A stretch of DNA of 64,000 bases from Scolanthus callimorphus (taxonomy: Eukaryota > Cnidaria > Anthozoa > Actiniaria > Edwardsiidae), in contig CM066913.1 in NCBI GenBank assembly GCA_033964015.1, positions 3,660,169 to 3,724,168 of the forward strand, given 5' to 3'. Positions 13,901-26,702 of this stretch are shown piece by piece. The notes under the pieces were generated by a model, which saw only the letters and a program-made list of their open reading frames with translations, did not search any database and had not been told where the DNA came from. Numbering within the stretch: the stretch's first letter is position 1; every line of letters starts with the position of its first letter. Position numbers and translations under genes: made by a program.

Positions 13901-16900
13901 ATGGATACACTTTTTTGGCTCTCAGGACATCAGACCACACGTCTCATGACTCCTGGAGCAAGAACAGCTGGTGATATATTGAGCGAGGTATCATTTTGAG
14001 GCAAATTTTTAGATCTTGACATGCTTCTGTTTTGGCACGTGACGCCACCTTAGTCTCGGTGATGTCGATCAAACACGGAAAAGTGAAGATAGTGCTTTTA
14101 CATCTTCTTCTTAACGCTTTCATCCTAAGCACCCTACATCTATGTAGTTACCTAGCTTTAGTGCAGCATGGAATGCACTCTCCTGTCTTTCCCCGGTTTC
14201 TCTTGAGTATCTGTACCCTAAAAAATCATATCGAGATAGCGTTGTCGGTTTTTCCCGGCGAATACGCGCGGACTACCTTTGTTTTGTCCCAGACCCTTTG
14301 GCAGAGACAAAAACAACATGGCGACCATTTATAGTACGATGTTTTTTCCTGATTTTTCGCTAAAATATGAGAAAACATACTTACAGACCTTCCAAATAAA
14401 GGGGAATTCGATTCCTAAATAAGGAAAGCGGCAAGCCGACAACGTTAGGCTACACGTCTTGATAGAGCGGATTTCACATGACTGTCGTGAGTAATTCGCA
14501 ATTACTTTGTAATTAAGTTAAGTACTCCCATACGTTTTGTTCAGAATTGGTGTAATTACTTTGCGATTGGTTTCACGACAGTCATGTGAAAACCACTCTA
14601 TGTGTGCGGTTTTTAGGCGGTTTTGTGGTTCTTATACCTCCCCAATGTCCCCCGTCAAACAGTCATTGTTGATATTGGTAACATGCAGGTACATATAACT
14701 TATTCGACAGAACGTGAAGGTTAAACACACAGGCATCACCGTACGTAGTATTGAGCCCAACAGAAACGAGAAAGGCGAACTGGTCAGCGTTGCTATACTT
14801 GCCGATGGGCTTCCTGTGGAACACTTTGATCACGTGATTGTTGCTACGCAAGCCAATCAGGCGACCAGACTTCTACCTTCATCACGTGCTGATCACGTGG
14901 AGGTACTCAGATCGTTCAAGTATGTGTGGAGCGAGATGGTGGTTCATAGCGATGAGGTAACAAATAAAAGTGATCATACAAAAAACATATACGTACATAA
15001 CTTGTATGCGGCGTTTCTTTTCTTTTCTTTCTTCCTTTAGCGTTTGATGCCACTTGATCGAGCTAACTGGTCTCCTGGCAACTTTTTTATACAACCCAAC
15101 TGCCCTGAAACAAAAGCATCTGATAGTTCAAGCAATGGAAACGCTTATAAAGGAAAAGACGAGCGTAACGACGATGCACTGAGTGAGAAGGGCCTTGATA
15201 TCAAATGTCATTCCAATGGGCCCTTTTATGAGGGAGTTCCAGACTGTTCCTCAGGAGGTGCCCTGATGTGCACTGTTTGGCAAAATATGGCCCAGACTTT
15301 GAAAATGGATGAGCAACCTGGAGGTGTTGGGTTCCCTGTGTTTCAAACCTGGAATCCTTGGGTTCAACCTCGGCCCGAGAAAGTACTGGTAAGAATTTAA
15401 TGATTTCTTTAGAACTATCGAAGAACTACAGCACAAGAGGTCAGGTTTAATAGACCTTGTTAGCTGAGAGATCAGTTCACCCGCTTCCAACGTGACTTCT
15501 TCCCTCTGATCCTCGTGCAAGGCTTGATCAACTCCCGCAACTAGCCGGAAAAGCGCGCATTAAAGTAGTGAATATTTAGAAACTAGTTAATTCCGCCTGC
15601 AATCGGGGCCTGCACTATTATAGGTCAAGGTTTGTCGTCCTATTTTGAAAACCTATGAGTATAAAGGACGAGGATAGAGAAACAGTTAATAAGATAGAAA
15701 GGGTGTATGTTGCGTCCAATGTGGGGGAGGAGCTATTTCACCAAGAGAATGCTCGTGACAAATGGATACGCATTTCGTGTGTATTGTGGTGGAGAGGAGA
15801 ATTGTCATATGAGCTTGTTCGAGTCGTCTTTGAACGAGGAACAAGTAGCACGAGCCAAACTCGAGCCCGAGTCAAATACGAGTCACGAGCCAACTTCGAG
15901 TCACTTTTAAAAATCAGTCAGGGCATACATTCAAGGCAGCAGAATGATGTCATCTTTGTAAGGCAATTTTTTGTTACATGTTTTATATTTTCGTAAACGT
16001 TTTAAAAGAAAGAGCAGCTCTCAAAGGTAGACTAGGAGCCCTCTAGAAAGTAATTCCGATGACATCACATCCGTACAAGGCTAAAGGTCTGATCCGATTT
16101 GAGCTGCGAAGTGCTACAGAAAATCGCGCGGTTGGAATGACCGGTGACTTAATTAACCTGCGACGCGATGCAGCTATGATGCAAAGTTTGTCAAAGATTT
16201 CGATCAACATCGTACGAGAATCGCGAAGGAATTTGAACATGCTCAAAACACTCGTTCGACCGTCGTAATTGAAATCGCCGGGTGCCGTTGCTTCACCACG
16301 TGTTCCTCGTCACATCCCACGACCACTTTCTTGATCCAATTTTTCGATTTTGAAAAAATATAACAGCGACTCAAGGTTGGCTCGTGAAATTAACATACTC
16401 TGTTTGAACCACTGCATTTTTTTTCTCAGCCTAATGGGTACCACTATTTTGAGCGACCAGTCGTTACGATAGACACAGAGAGGGCACTAGAAGAGTTGGA
16501 GGCCATACAAGGGCAAGACAATATATGGTGGGTTACCTCACCAGGAATTTTGGGTGGGGGGGGGGGGGGGGGGCGGATAGTACATGTATGGGAAAATCTC
16601 CCGAGAAAGGGGGGCCGCGGCTCCCTGTGCCCCCCCTCCCTGGTCACTTAACTAAGAAACATTAAGCCAATCACACCCGTGACTGAAATAACTGATCAGC
16701 CAATCAAAAAATGCTTTTGACACGGCTAACCTATCGCGCGAGCAGGCTTGGTAGCTTTTCTGCAGAGCAAACCCGAGAGATCTCTAGGCTAGGTGTCTCT
16801 AAAAAGTCCCTTTTGGGTGAGCATGACCGCTACGAAATATAATACGAATTTTATCTTCTGGCATTTGAAATTCATAATTTCAAACACCCCGCGCGATAAG

Positions 16901-17292
16901 TATATGGGTACACGGCGCCATCACAACGCTGACTGCTAAATAGGCTTTTGCGACAAAGACAACGAAAGTTCGTTTTATTTTCTACCTGTGGTGATCACAA
17001 AACACTTTCTTTCTCCGCCAGGTTTATTGGCGCATATGCTCTCCCAGGAGTGCCTCTACTAGAAAACGCGGCAAACAGCGGGCTCATAGTGGCAGAAAAA
17101 TTAACCGATCAGCAGCGTCCTTGGAGAGACAAGAGCTCTTATGAACCCGAGATGCGTACTGAAGTGAAACAGCCAGTTTGGCTACGACGTCAGAGACGGT
17201 TCTTTTTTGGGCTCTTCGCGTTGTTAGTAACACTAGCAGTCGGCCTAGCTTGTTTGGCTGTTTATACCTTGTTTGGGTTGTTTTACATGTAA
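8804..17292 (+). CDS. FAD-dependent amine-oxidase-like flavoprotein with C-terminal membrane anchor (8 exons)
   Basis: Exons: 8804-9064, 12229-12396, 12958-13060, 13839-13987, 14711-14956, 15041-15388, 16430-16527 and 17022-17292. All have GT-AG borders and matching phases, giving 548 codons (547 residues). The N-terminus has the Rossmann motif GSGIAGLSAAWLL (residues about 7-19) followed by an acidic LYEK strand end, typical of amine-oxidase-superfamily flavoproteins. The C-terminal part, GAYALPGVPLLENAANSG, matches the family's FAD-contacting end. About 25 hydrophobic residues near the C-terminus suggest a tail anchor. The family resembles bacterial NAD/FAD-binding oxidoreductases often found beside cyclopropane-fatty-acid synthase; substrate unknown. 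The first ATG is used because the Rossmann motif starts at residue 2-3. AATAAA lies at 17415-17420. Intron 1 is long (3.2 kb) and full of repeats. An exon missed between exons 1 and 2 is possible, though the phases join directly. Confidence 0.85.
10908..10943. repeat. Poly(C) tract of 36 bases
   Basis: An uninterrupted run of C, with shorter G or C runs elsewhere (about 8438-8453, 16556-16574, 24393-24414, 24802-24815 and 37847-37862). Most sit at or near ends of repeat elements. Such runs are unstable and their assembled lengths are unreliable. Confidence 0.9.
11070..11186 (+). repeat. 117-bp perfect direct repeat, right copy (inside intron 1)
   Basis: Identical to 8110-8226. It carries the end of the last exon of the upstream pseudogene copy, not of the intact copy (it has CTTGGATTACTTTAGATG rather than the intact gene's TTTGGGTTGTTTTACATG). 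It therefore derives from the pseudogene. Confidence 0.95.
11270..11301 (+). mobile_element. Possible Penelope-like element tail fragment
   Basis: CTCTGACGAAGGGCTAACGC followed by TCGAAACGTCAG resembles a conserved tail I associate with Penelope-like retroelements in marine invertebrates. A similar sequence lies on the minus strand at 18002-18035 (CTGATGAAGAATG...CGAAACGTTGGC). No reverse-transcriptase or GIY-YIG frame is preserved nearby, so these are remnants at best; the family link is from memory. Confidence 0.4.
14463..14600. mobile_element. Inverted-repeat MITE, family M1, copy 1
   Basis: The element runs from AGAGCGGATTTCACATGAC to GTCATGTGAAAACCACTCT, a near-palindrome of about 138 bp with the core TTCAGAATTGGTGTAATTAC. 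Three other copies are in the window (18594-18716, 22783-22911, 49130-49259). Its right end coincides with the start of the duplicated block at 14601. Confidence 0.8.
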
Positions 17293-18590
17293 TGAAGTAC
17301 TGTAGACAGGTAAATAGGACATGGGCGGCTTAGGCGGAGATTTGGGCTTTAAACATTTCACTAAGGCGCGCTCTTTCCAATGATGTCGATGTGCAAATTA
17401 CTACAAGTAGAGTGAATAAACTGATTATTATTATTTTATTAAACTGATTATTATAGCTACGATTTTGGTATTTTTTTGGCAATTTATTGCCTCAAAACTT
17501 GGCAGAGTGCTTTTCAGTTTTTGACATCATGATGTGCCCACCTATTTTGATACAGATTCTCTTTAAAGAGAATTCTCTTTTAAGAGAATATATATAAAAA
17601 ATATATAAAAGCTGTATTGTTCTCAAAGTCTCTGAACTCTGACAAGATACTGGTGCTAAGTCTAAGTTCGCTACTATAATTATGTGTATTATAAGTTATA
17701 ATTATGTTCGTTATCATATACAGGTAAGTATGTTTCCAGATGGTTCTGCTTTCCATGTTTATAAATAAAATTAATAGTTAACAATTAACACGAGCAAATT
17801 TTGTATGGGTATGAAAATGTTATGGAAGGTTGCTACAACTTGTCATTAACAACAACATGTTACATAAAAATAGCAGATTGTAAAGGGAAAGATGAGAAAC
17901 TGAAACAATGATGTCTCTGGATCCAATAGCTGGATATAATGTCCACAGAAATATAAGTAAATACGATAAAAAGCAGACAAAACTGCTGTTTGCCAAGAGA
18001 TGCCAACGTTTCGGATTTTACATTCTTCATCAGGGAGGCTACTCCAACACTTTGCGCGGATAAGTCTATGGGTATACAGCGCCATCACAACGCTGACTGC
18101 AGATTCAAATGCTTCTGCCACAAACTTGCTTCAAGTCTCTTTTTTTCTTTTGCTTTTTTAACTCTGAAAGTCTGTAGGAATACTTGTTGCACATGCAGTA
18201 TAGGCTGGATCTCCAGGCCCTTAGCCAGAAAAAAAATCGTTACAGAGGCAGAGTGAGCCACATTTCCAGAAAAGTTCCAGATTTCCATTTTTCTGTGACT
18301 AACGGTTAAGGCTGGTTTAAACTCATTTTAAATTTGGTTCTTGTTCTTTCAGTAAAAAAAAAACCATGGGCATTTTTACCGAGGCTAGTGCCTCGCTCGC
18401 CTCATGCTGGCTACGGGCCTGTTCTCTGGAGCTTAAAATTAAGCACAGAAGGCAAAACAAATCTCATTGCAGGGGCATAATCGGAGGGGGAGCTCAGGGA
18501 GCCTTTAACTGCAATAAACGTGACAAAATTTCTAAATGCCGAAAATTAGCAACAAAAAGGGCAGCTACCTCCCCCTGGACCCCCTTGGCA
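14601..18590 (+). repeat. Downstream unit of tandem segmental duplication
   Basis: Counterpart of 5881-8570; it contains exons 5-8 of the intact amine-oxidase-like gene and its 3' flank. It is longer mainly because of extra sequence in the intron before exon 7 and in the 3' flank. Confidence 0.8.
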
Positions 18591-18593
18591 AGT

Positions 18594-18716
18594 TAGAATT
18601 TCATGACTGTAGTGTAACCTGCTGCAAAGTGATTAAACCAATTCTAAAAAAACCTATAGAAATGATTGCAAAATGATTTACCAATTACTCATGACAGTCA
18701 TCTGAAATTCCCTCTA
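18594..18716. mobile_element. Inverted-repeat MITE, family M1, copy 2
   Basis: TTTCATGACTGTAGTG at the left and ATGACAGTCATCTGAAAT at the right are inverted; the internal ATTAAACCAATTCTAAA matches the family core in reverse. It is more diverged than the other copies and lies between the amine-oxidase gene and the end of the membrane-protein gene. Confidence 0.7.
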
Positions 18717-18806
18717 TACAAAACATGGTCTATTGTAATCAATATGAATTCTGACATACATGATTATCAGGTCCACTGTCACTCTTTCAAGCCAATAAGT
18801 ACATCC

Positions 18807-21228
18807 TTAGTCAACTTTCTTCTGAACCAAATCCTCAAGTACATGTTCCTCATAAAGCATGAGAAGTGAAAATGTTGAACCCAGGGATAAACATGGCGTC
18901 AGAAGAACAAAGGGGACTGCTATTGGAAAGCCTGTGTTAAAACTAGCTGGGCGGGTTAGCAGGTAGAATGAACATGTTACAAAAGAGAACACCAAATCTG
19001 ATGAAATACCCCTTTGGCTAGGGTGCTTAAATCCTTCAATGAGAAGGTCGAGGAAATGCTCTGGTTGAGGGTCATGTGGCAGGGTAAGGTGGGTGAAATA
19101 AAAGTGATGCCCTGTTATAAAAATAGCAAGAACAGCATACAAAAAGGGGATCAAGCCCTTCATATCTTTTTTGCTGTATGCAAGTGAGGCGATTTCTATG
19201 TGCAAGGTTGGCAGCAGGCTGGGAATAAACAAAAACAGGTGCAACAGAAATAGGTAAACCTTAAAGCCAAGGTCAACAGAACGTTCCAGACACACTATAG
19301 AAAGATATGACAGCCAGAGGCACACAGACAAAATGGCAATTCCCCAGACAGACATCTTGGACTTTGAAATCTTCCTGGTTTCCATGGAGACAGTTACTAG
19401 GTAACGATACAAGAAGCAGGCCAGAGAAGTGTTAATGGCACCGCCGAATCCTAGCCAGGTGTAGGCACACAGCTCCATTGTTGACATGTTGATTTGCCTT
19501 GCCCGTGTGTTGATGAATAACACATAAGGTAGTACAAACATCAACAGTTGTGATGACCACCAGTAACCAGGTAAGGAATCAGTGACTTGACGATATGCCT
19601 GTGAAGGCAAAATCAATTAAGACTTTTATAATCTAATAACGGTATTTCAATTTTGCAACAACATCAATGTATTGCTTTATTGCTTCAAAGCCCCTCTCAA
19701 CAGAATAAGCTTACTGCAAACCATTTCTTAATGAATGAGGCAACAAGTTTATAACTTCCAATAAGAGCATAATATGACTGATATTACTAATTATTATACA
19801 TTGAACACACAATCGCTTATCTGATTGGTCGAGAACAAACAATCAATTCTCAATGTTGCATGAACGGCATGCAGCCGATAATATTGCATTTAGCATGTCA
19901 AGTTCAAAGTCGGTCATTCCCAAGCCCCTCGTCCGTGTTAGCATTTTTAATTTGAATCCATTTTGAATAAAGTCATTTGGCATCATACATTGAATTCGGT
20001 TTTCACATGACATTGTGAGTTAGCAAAACCTTGTGCCTGTGTTATCTGCCTCAGCCTTCGGCTTCGTCAGATAACACAGGCCCTAAGTTTGCTAACTCAT
20101 GATGTCATGCTCAACCTCATCCAATAATTGCTTAAGCTAAATGGCAAGTCGGTTCGGTATTGTCTGTATATGGGTCTAAATTGAAGCGTTGTGTACACAA
20201 GGCGACTGTTGACAAGCAAGGGGAGGCCCAGCTGGTCAATGAAGGTACAAATCCATCAACAATAAACCTAAGCAACTGTCACATGCGAATTAGCTGCAGA
20301 TGAGAAGACAATGGTATCCAGGTTTGTTGCCTATCCTGTCTCTTTTCTCTTGAGTGAGGAAGAAAGATGGTCGACAACTAACCTAACGGCACGTCTCTTA
20401 ATTTAAATAGAAAACGTACACAACTGGACCAAACCAGTAAACAAAAATGTTCTTCGAGTGGTTTTTAGCTGCGCATAATCCTCAGCCTCGGGTACAATAG
20501 GCCTTTATCACGCAATATTGATTAATAATATGTAATAGTTATCAGAAAATGAAATCCAGTATTCAATTCTACACATCCGTATTAGTAAAATTGCAAAGTT
20601 TGGTGAAGATTGCTTCAATACTGACTGAGATATGAATTTTCAAAACTTCGTATTCTCGCTTATTTTTTAACAAGAAATGTATGGGAAAATAAATCGAAAC
20701 GAGGCTGGACGGGCATCGATGCCCGTCCAGCCTCGACTTGACGTATTTGCCCATACATTTCTTTGTAAAAAGTAAGTCAGAATAGGAAGTTTTGAAAATT
20801 CATATCTTGGTCAGTTTTCAAGTAATTATTTGAAACTTTGCAGTTTTACTAATACGGATGTGTAGAATTGGAAACTGGATTTCATTTTCGGATACCTATT
20901 ATATATTAATAATCAATATTGCGTGATAAAGGTCTATCCAGAAGCCTGAGCATTTCAAACGTACCTCAACTATTACTTCTCCTTCTTTCAGATAATTAAT
21001 TACGTCTGGGAAGTTCTCTGCTTGTTGTAGTACAAACATGTAAATTTCTCTCCATGCTACCGCCATGCCAGCTAAGCCCACTATTATAAACACAACCAGA
21101 TGTTTCGGTGCCTTTCCATGCGCTTTTGCTACTAGCAAATTCCTCCAAAGAACATACAGCAGGCTTGCAATTAGACTTACAAAGTACACAGATATGCGAA
21201 TTGGCTTTGTGTCTACCCAAACATCCAT
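18807..21228 (-). CDS. Unrecognised multi-pass membrane protein (2 exons)
   Basis: Exon 1 is 20965-21228 (88 codons) and exon 2 is 18807-19598 (263 codons plus stop), joined in phase 0 by a GTACGT donor and a TTCACAG acceptor; total 351 residues. The protein is very hydrophobic, with about eight or nine likely membrane segments beginning at residue 10 (ISVYFVSLIASLLYVLW) and charged loops such as METRKISKSK. There is no signal peptide; the first segment would act as signal anchor. I do not recognise the family and assign no function. It is divergent from YIPF5, the starts being about 450 bp apart, so a shared promoter is plausible. The 1.4-kb intron holds a roughly 430-bp inverted repeat ending only 28 bp from exon 1. 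Confidence 0.75.
20010..20117. repeat. Inverted-repeat element in intron
   Basis: CACATGACATTGTGAGTTAGC on the left mirrors GCTAACTCATGATGTCATG on the right, and the centre carries CTGTGTTATCTG and its mirror around CCTTCGGCTTCG. Small foldback element in the membrane-protein intron. Confidence 0.65.
20508..20936. repeat. Large inverted repeat (about 430 bp) in intron
   Basis: The left end (CCTTTATCACGCAATATTGA) is mirrored at the right end (TCAATATTGCGTGATAAAGG). The correspondence continues inward through CTACACATCCGTATTAGTAA and its mirror to a central GC-rich palindrome around GGGCATCGATGCCC. Each arm is roughly 200 bp, diverged by scattered changes and small indels. In the pre-mRNA of the membrane-protein gene it would form a long hairpin shortly after the exon 1 donor. 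Confidence 0.85.
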
Positions 21229-22440
<1,212 letters not shown>

Positions 22441-22782
22441 ACCAAACTTAAAAACTCTGAAGTAGGAAAGTAAAAAACTATTATTATACTTTCCACAAAT
22501 CTATAGCTGAAAGACAGCTCTGAATTGAAACGGGTTGCCATTGTGGCAAAGAATTTTGCCTCAGTGGCTAAGAGATTGAACTTAATGTCTTTGTTAGTGC
22601 CCTTATGTGCATGGAATTAGATTGCAGGCATATGACTGATTTGTAGCAAGTCTTATCTGTCTACTGGCACTTTGTAGTTCAGTTCACCTTCTTGGTGTCT
22701 TCCATAACTCTTTCTGAGCATGGACACAAGGTCAGGAAATAATCATAGTCCTAATTTTAAAACGTCTCAACATTAGGCATAA

Positions 22783-22911
22783 TAGAGTGGTTTTCATATG
22801 ACTGTAGTGAAACCAGTTGCAAAGTAATTACACCAATTCTGAATAAAACCTATAGGAGTAATTACAAAGTAATTGCGAATTACTCACGACAGTCATCTGA
22901 AATCTGCTCTA
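22783..22911. mobile_element. Inverted-repeat MITE, family M1, copy 3
   Basis: TAGAGTGGTTTTCATATGAC at the left is mirrored by GTCATCTGAAATCTGCTCTA at the right, with ACACCAATTCTGAATAAAAC inside. It lies about 340 bp after YIPF5 in reverse orientation to copy 1. Its internal AATAAA (22842-22847) could serve as a poly(A) signal for YIPF5, since I see none closer. Confidence 0.8.
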
Positions 22912-24005
22912 AATCAAAATCTAGGCATTGCCGGATTTCAAACCATGAGTGCCTGGGGTATATCTGTTAATTAAACGATTATCAGTTCAAGACCCACATA
23001 AGGAGAAAGGGCATGCTGAACTCTACAAAATTCCAAAGTTTGATATTAATCGGGTAAATAGTGATCATGCAGTTGTTCAAATTGACATTGCCACAGGAAA
23101 CCCGCATAGCAAAATTTGCTCCAGAAGAGAAAGAAACGCTCTGAGAGAACTGACAACAGAGAGGCCTGAGGAAGAGGCTACAGGGCTCGAAATAGCTTCC
23201 TGCCAATGGCCTAATGTCAGGCCATATTCCACATTTGGGAGGCCAACAAATAATGGCAAGCAAAAACCAAAACAAAATGCAGGCGAAAAATATTGAAAAA
23301 AAACTGAATTGAAGGTTGAAATGGATTCCAATGTATGGCAGCCGTCTTAACATTTTCCCGTGAGACAAAGTGACAAATCTTGAGACTCCCGGCAAAACCA
23401 GGAGAGTTGATGTCCCTATATAAACTTGTGATTATTTTAGCATATTGATATAAAATTAAAGTAATTCAAAATTTGATATTGGGAAGCAGTAGGAATTCCT
23501 GCACCAAGTCATAGCTGTCGTCAGCATGGTGTTGGAAGATACAACCCCCTTGTTAACAAATGAATTGTACATAGAAACAAAAGAAATGAAAAGGTGTGCA
23601 TGTACCGAGTCTCCCGTGCAGCCCATCCTTTGTGTCGGTCGCGCAACACTTGCCTCCCGTGTGTCCCGTGACCGACACAAAGGTACCTGCCCACAGAAAA
23701 AATGCAGGTTAGGGCAGCAAGGTCCCATGGGAAGTTGTCCATCAAGGTTTTTGCATGGTTGATGCCCTTTCCAACCCTGGATGATATGGATCTCAACTTA
23801 AATATATTACAACCACTAGGGGAGGAGTAAAATTGGATGGTTAACACATCATTCGAAAGGTTGTTATGAATGAGTTTCTTGTGTAAAAATTTAGCAGGAA
23901 ACAGCTTGACAAGCTCTGGCTCAGCCTAGTTTCTGGTACTCAGAGTGGGATCCCTGTGGTAGGACTTGAGCTGGGTTCATTGGTCAGCGGTCATTGGTAA
24001 ACAAA

Positions 24006-24388
24006 ATGGCGGGATCTTTTGTACGCGCGGTTTTCTTGTGGAGTTCTTGGATTTCGTTCGCCTTTTTGAGGTACGTATCTCGTATTTACGTAATGTTTTT
24101 AAATATTAACATAACTCGAAACATTGCCGTTTTGTCGAGTGCTGTGCTTTTGTAGTTTACGACCCTTTACTCGAATTTCGGGTCGGAATTTGATAGAGGT
24201 GTCACTTTTGTGATTCGGCCTAGCCAGAAACATATAACCCGCTTATATCTTTGTCCAGCTGTTTGATCCCTTTTGGGAAGTCCTGCACAAAGACGCCTCT
24301 CATTAAGAATAAACTGAAGAAAGCCCACTTTATTTTATTTATTTTCCTGGTACTTGTACTCCATCCTAAAGTGTGCTTTGGAATAGCA
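24006..24388 (+). other. Possible two-exon signal-anchor coding fragment, tentative
   Basis: An ATG in good context (AAAATGG, 24006) opens 65 nt encoding a hydrophobic start (MAGSFVRAVFLWSSWISFAF) with a strong GTACGT donor at 24071. A TTTGTCCAG acceptor at 24258 then opens, in matching phase, a frame with another hydrophobic stretch (HFILFIFLVLVLH) that runs into the poly(G) end of a repeat element at about 24389. I cannot find a continuation and recognise no family. It could be the start of an undetected gene or chance. Confidence 0.2.
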
Positions 24389-24822
24389 CCCCCGGGGGGG
24401 GGGGGGGGGGGGGGGTTCTCCCATGTAAGAGTGATAGGGGTGCTCGTCGGGACATCGGAAAATATACCCTAAAAAATTCCAGGACATAAAAAATCCAACC
24501 CCTAAAAAATACCTTATAAAACAAAAAGACCCCTAAAAAATACCAACAATAAACCTTTTTTGTTATTGTTTATTGCTTTTCATCTCAAAACAAGCTTAGT
24601 TTAGAGCTATAAATGAACAAAGAAAGAAAGAAAACGTTTTGCTTGGTTTGTGACCCTGTCATTCATTTGCGTACCCCTAAAAAATACCATTTATTAGTGA
24701 AAGCCACAATGTTTCTCTGATAACCCCTAAAAAATACCTGAGAGTCGGTTTTGACCCCTAAAAAATACGACGAGCACCCCTATCAGGTCGACATGTGAAG
24801 AACCCCCCCCCCCCCCCTCCGG
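24389..24822. mobile_element. Inverted-end element with CCCCTAAAAAATACC units
   Basis: A G run then TTCTCCCATGTAAGAG and GATAGGGGTGCTCGTCG at the left; CGACGAGCACCCCTATC, ACATGTGAAGAA and a C run at the right. This gives terminal inverted repeats of roughly 40 bp including the homopolymers. About six CCCCTAAAAAATACC-like units lie between. No coding capacity. Confidence 0.75.
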
Positions 24823-25875
24823 GACACTTTTTATAGACAGTACAGTAAACAGTGTTCCCTGCTAACAGAGGCGTTCTTTCCTTTGTGTTCACTGGGCTGA
24901 CGAGCAGGAGAAAAAGAGACCTCCTCCCTGGATTGAAACTACCTTTGTTTTGCTGCTGTCCTCAATCTTCTTGAGCCTACTATATTTGCACGCATATCAA
25001 AGTTCCTTTTCTGCTGATGTTATTTGAGACTCCAGTCCACTTTGATCATGTGATATCAGCAGAAAATGTTCACTGATATAGGTGCGCATATAGTGGGCTC
25101 AAGAAACGGTCAGCAAACCGTCCAAGGTTGTAGACGGCAGCAAAACAAAGGGTGTTTCAACCCAGGGATACTTTTCCATCTGCTTGTGAGCTCATAGAAT
25201 GCAAAGGAAAAGAATAAACAGTGCCTAACGAAACTGTGATGTCCTTCACTGGTGTATCAAATTGAGGTCCTGGGCGGCCAGTGCAAAAGCCTTCCAGTTT
25301 GAATTTTATAAGGAATTTATAAAAATTGAAATACAACCACCTGCATCCTACACCATGTTTTCTATAGTCACGTGGTGCTACCCCTTTGTGAATGTTCCCA
25401 TCCCTTTCCAGTGGCAATACGCAGCCTATAGGCCTGCAGGCATGGGCCTGCAAATTTTCGGGGGGACTTTGGTGCAAGTACTTTACTGCATTCAGACGAT
25501 GGATAGCTGCTTATTTTTCGTTCAAATACCTGCTGTGACAGTTGACATTGTTATTTTGAAACCACACTTGCTATGGGTTTAAAAAAAAATCCTGTGACCC
25601 AAAAGACTGTAAAATTCCTGCACACCAAAAGTCCACTAAAAATGTTTGTATTTGTGTGTAATAAATTGCCATTGACTGTGGATGATAGAAATCCCCCCCC
25701 CCCAAAAAAAGATCAAGCTCAAAGTGCCAGCTAATCAGTAATCTGTGCCAGAGGCCAGGATTGTGCAGGAGGGGGTAGTTCAAGGTTACAATGCTAGGCG
25801 ATCCGATACTATTGGGCGTACACTGATGTACTTTTTTTTTACAAAGTGCCAATAAAGTCTGTCAATCTGTCTGTC

Positions 25876-26065
25876 TGGTAGGGATGACCATCGAGAAGCC
25901 TCAATTCCCACCATAAAAAGTACCTGTCAGAAAAAATTTCCATTGTAAAAATATACTCCTGCCCAAAATACCTTTTTCAGCATACCGTTTTAGTTCAAAG
26001 AACCCCCCAAAATACAGGATTTCCGATTTTAACCCCTAAAAATACAACGGTCATACCTACTATCC
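25876..26065. mobile_element. Third element with AAAATACC-type units
   Basis: GGTAGGGATGACC at the left and GGTCATACCTAC at the right are inverted, and the interior contains CCCAAAATACC, CCCCCCAAAATACAGG and CCCCTAAAAATAC. It is shorter and more diverged than the elements at 1023 and 24389. Confidence 0.6.
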
Positions 26066-26702
26066 GAATAAAGAGATTACTCCCCCGGGACAAACACTTG
26101 GGACAAAGATTGTAAAATCAGGGTTCCACTGTAATTTATCCATCTATGATGATGGCAAAGTCTGTGATACTTCATACAACCATTAATAATGAATCAGTGG
26201 GCATTAGAGGCAAGGGGAAATGTGATTTAATACCAACACTCCATTATCAGTCTGGTATCAGAAGAATTGACCGATCCCGTCTTCGCATGAATTAATCACC
26301 AAACAATGGGCAGTTTTCCCTATGGAATTCAAAATGTCCGAGCAACAAACACGAAATTCGAAGATTTTTAATGAATTCTTCAGCTTTCCGTGACAAAAAT
26401 ATAAAACCCATATACTAAGGTATGAGCAAACTTCTAACACTTTACTGCAATCGGTGTATTTTCCATGCTATATGTCAAAGTAAAATTTTGGCTTGTTTGA
26501 TGTAGCAACAGTAACTAGGGAGTAGAACAATGAAGCGGGATCGGTCAATTTTCCATTATCATTTTTCATCTACATCTAAGTAGACCACTCATACACTCAA
26601 AAGTGCCTATTTTTCCCTATTACAATTTAGCTTCATACAAATATTGTAGGTTTCAAGAGCATTAAAATAGAACATTTTATCAAATGCCCAGAAGCATATA
26701 AC

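Larger units (their letters stand above)
22441..26702. other. Repeat-rich intergenic region
   Basis: Contains M1 MITE copy 3 (22783-22911), a short inverted repeat with TGTGTCGGTC ends (23627-23687), two AAAAAATACC-type elements, and an inverted repeat at about 24925-25165 whose ends are TTGAAAC-TTTGTTTTGCTGC and its mirror. The one possible coding signal is the weak exon pair at 24006-24388. Confidence 0.6.

Noticed and set aside
22949..23395. Overlapping open frames of 115 and 137 codons on both strands
   Set aside because: No family resemblance and no supporting start context; adjacent to a MITE in intergenic repeat-rich DNA.
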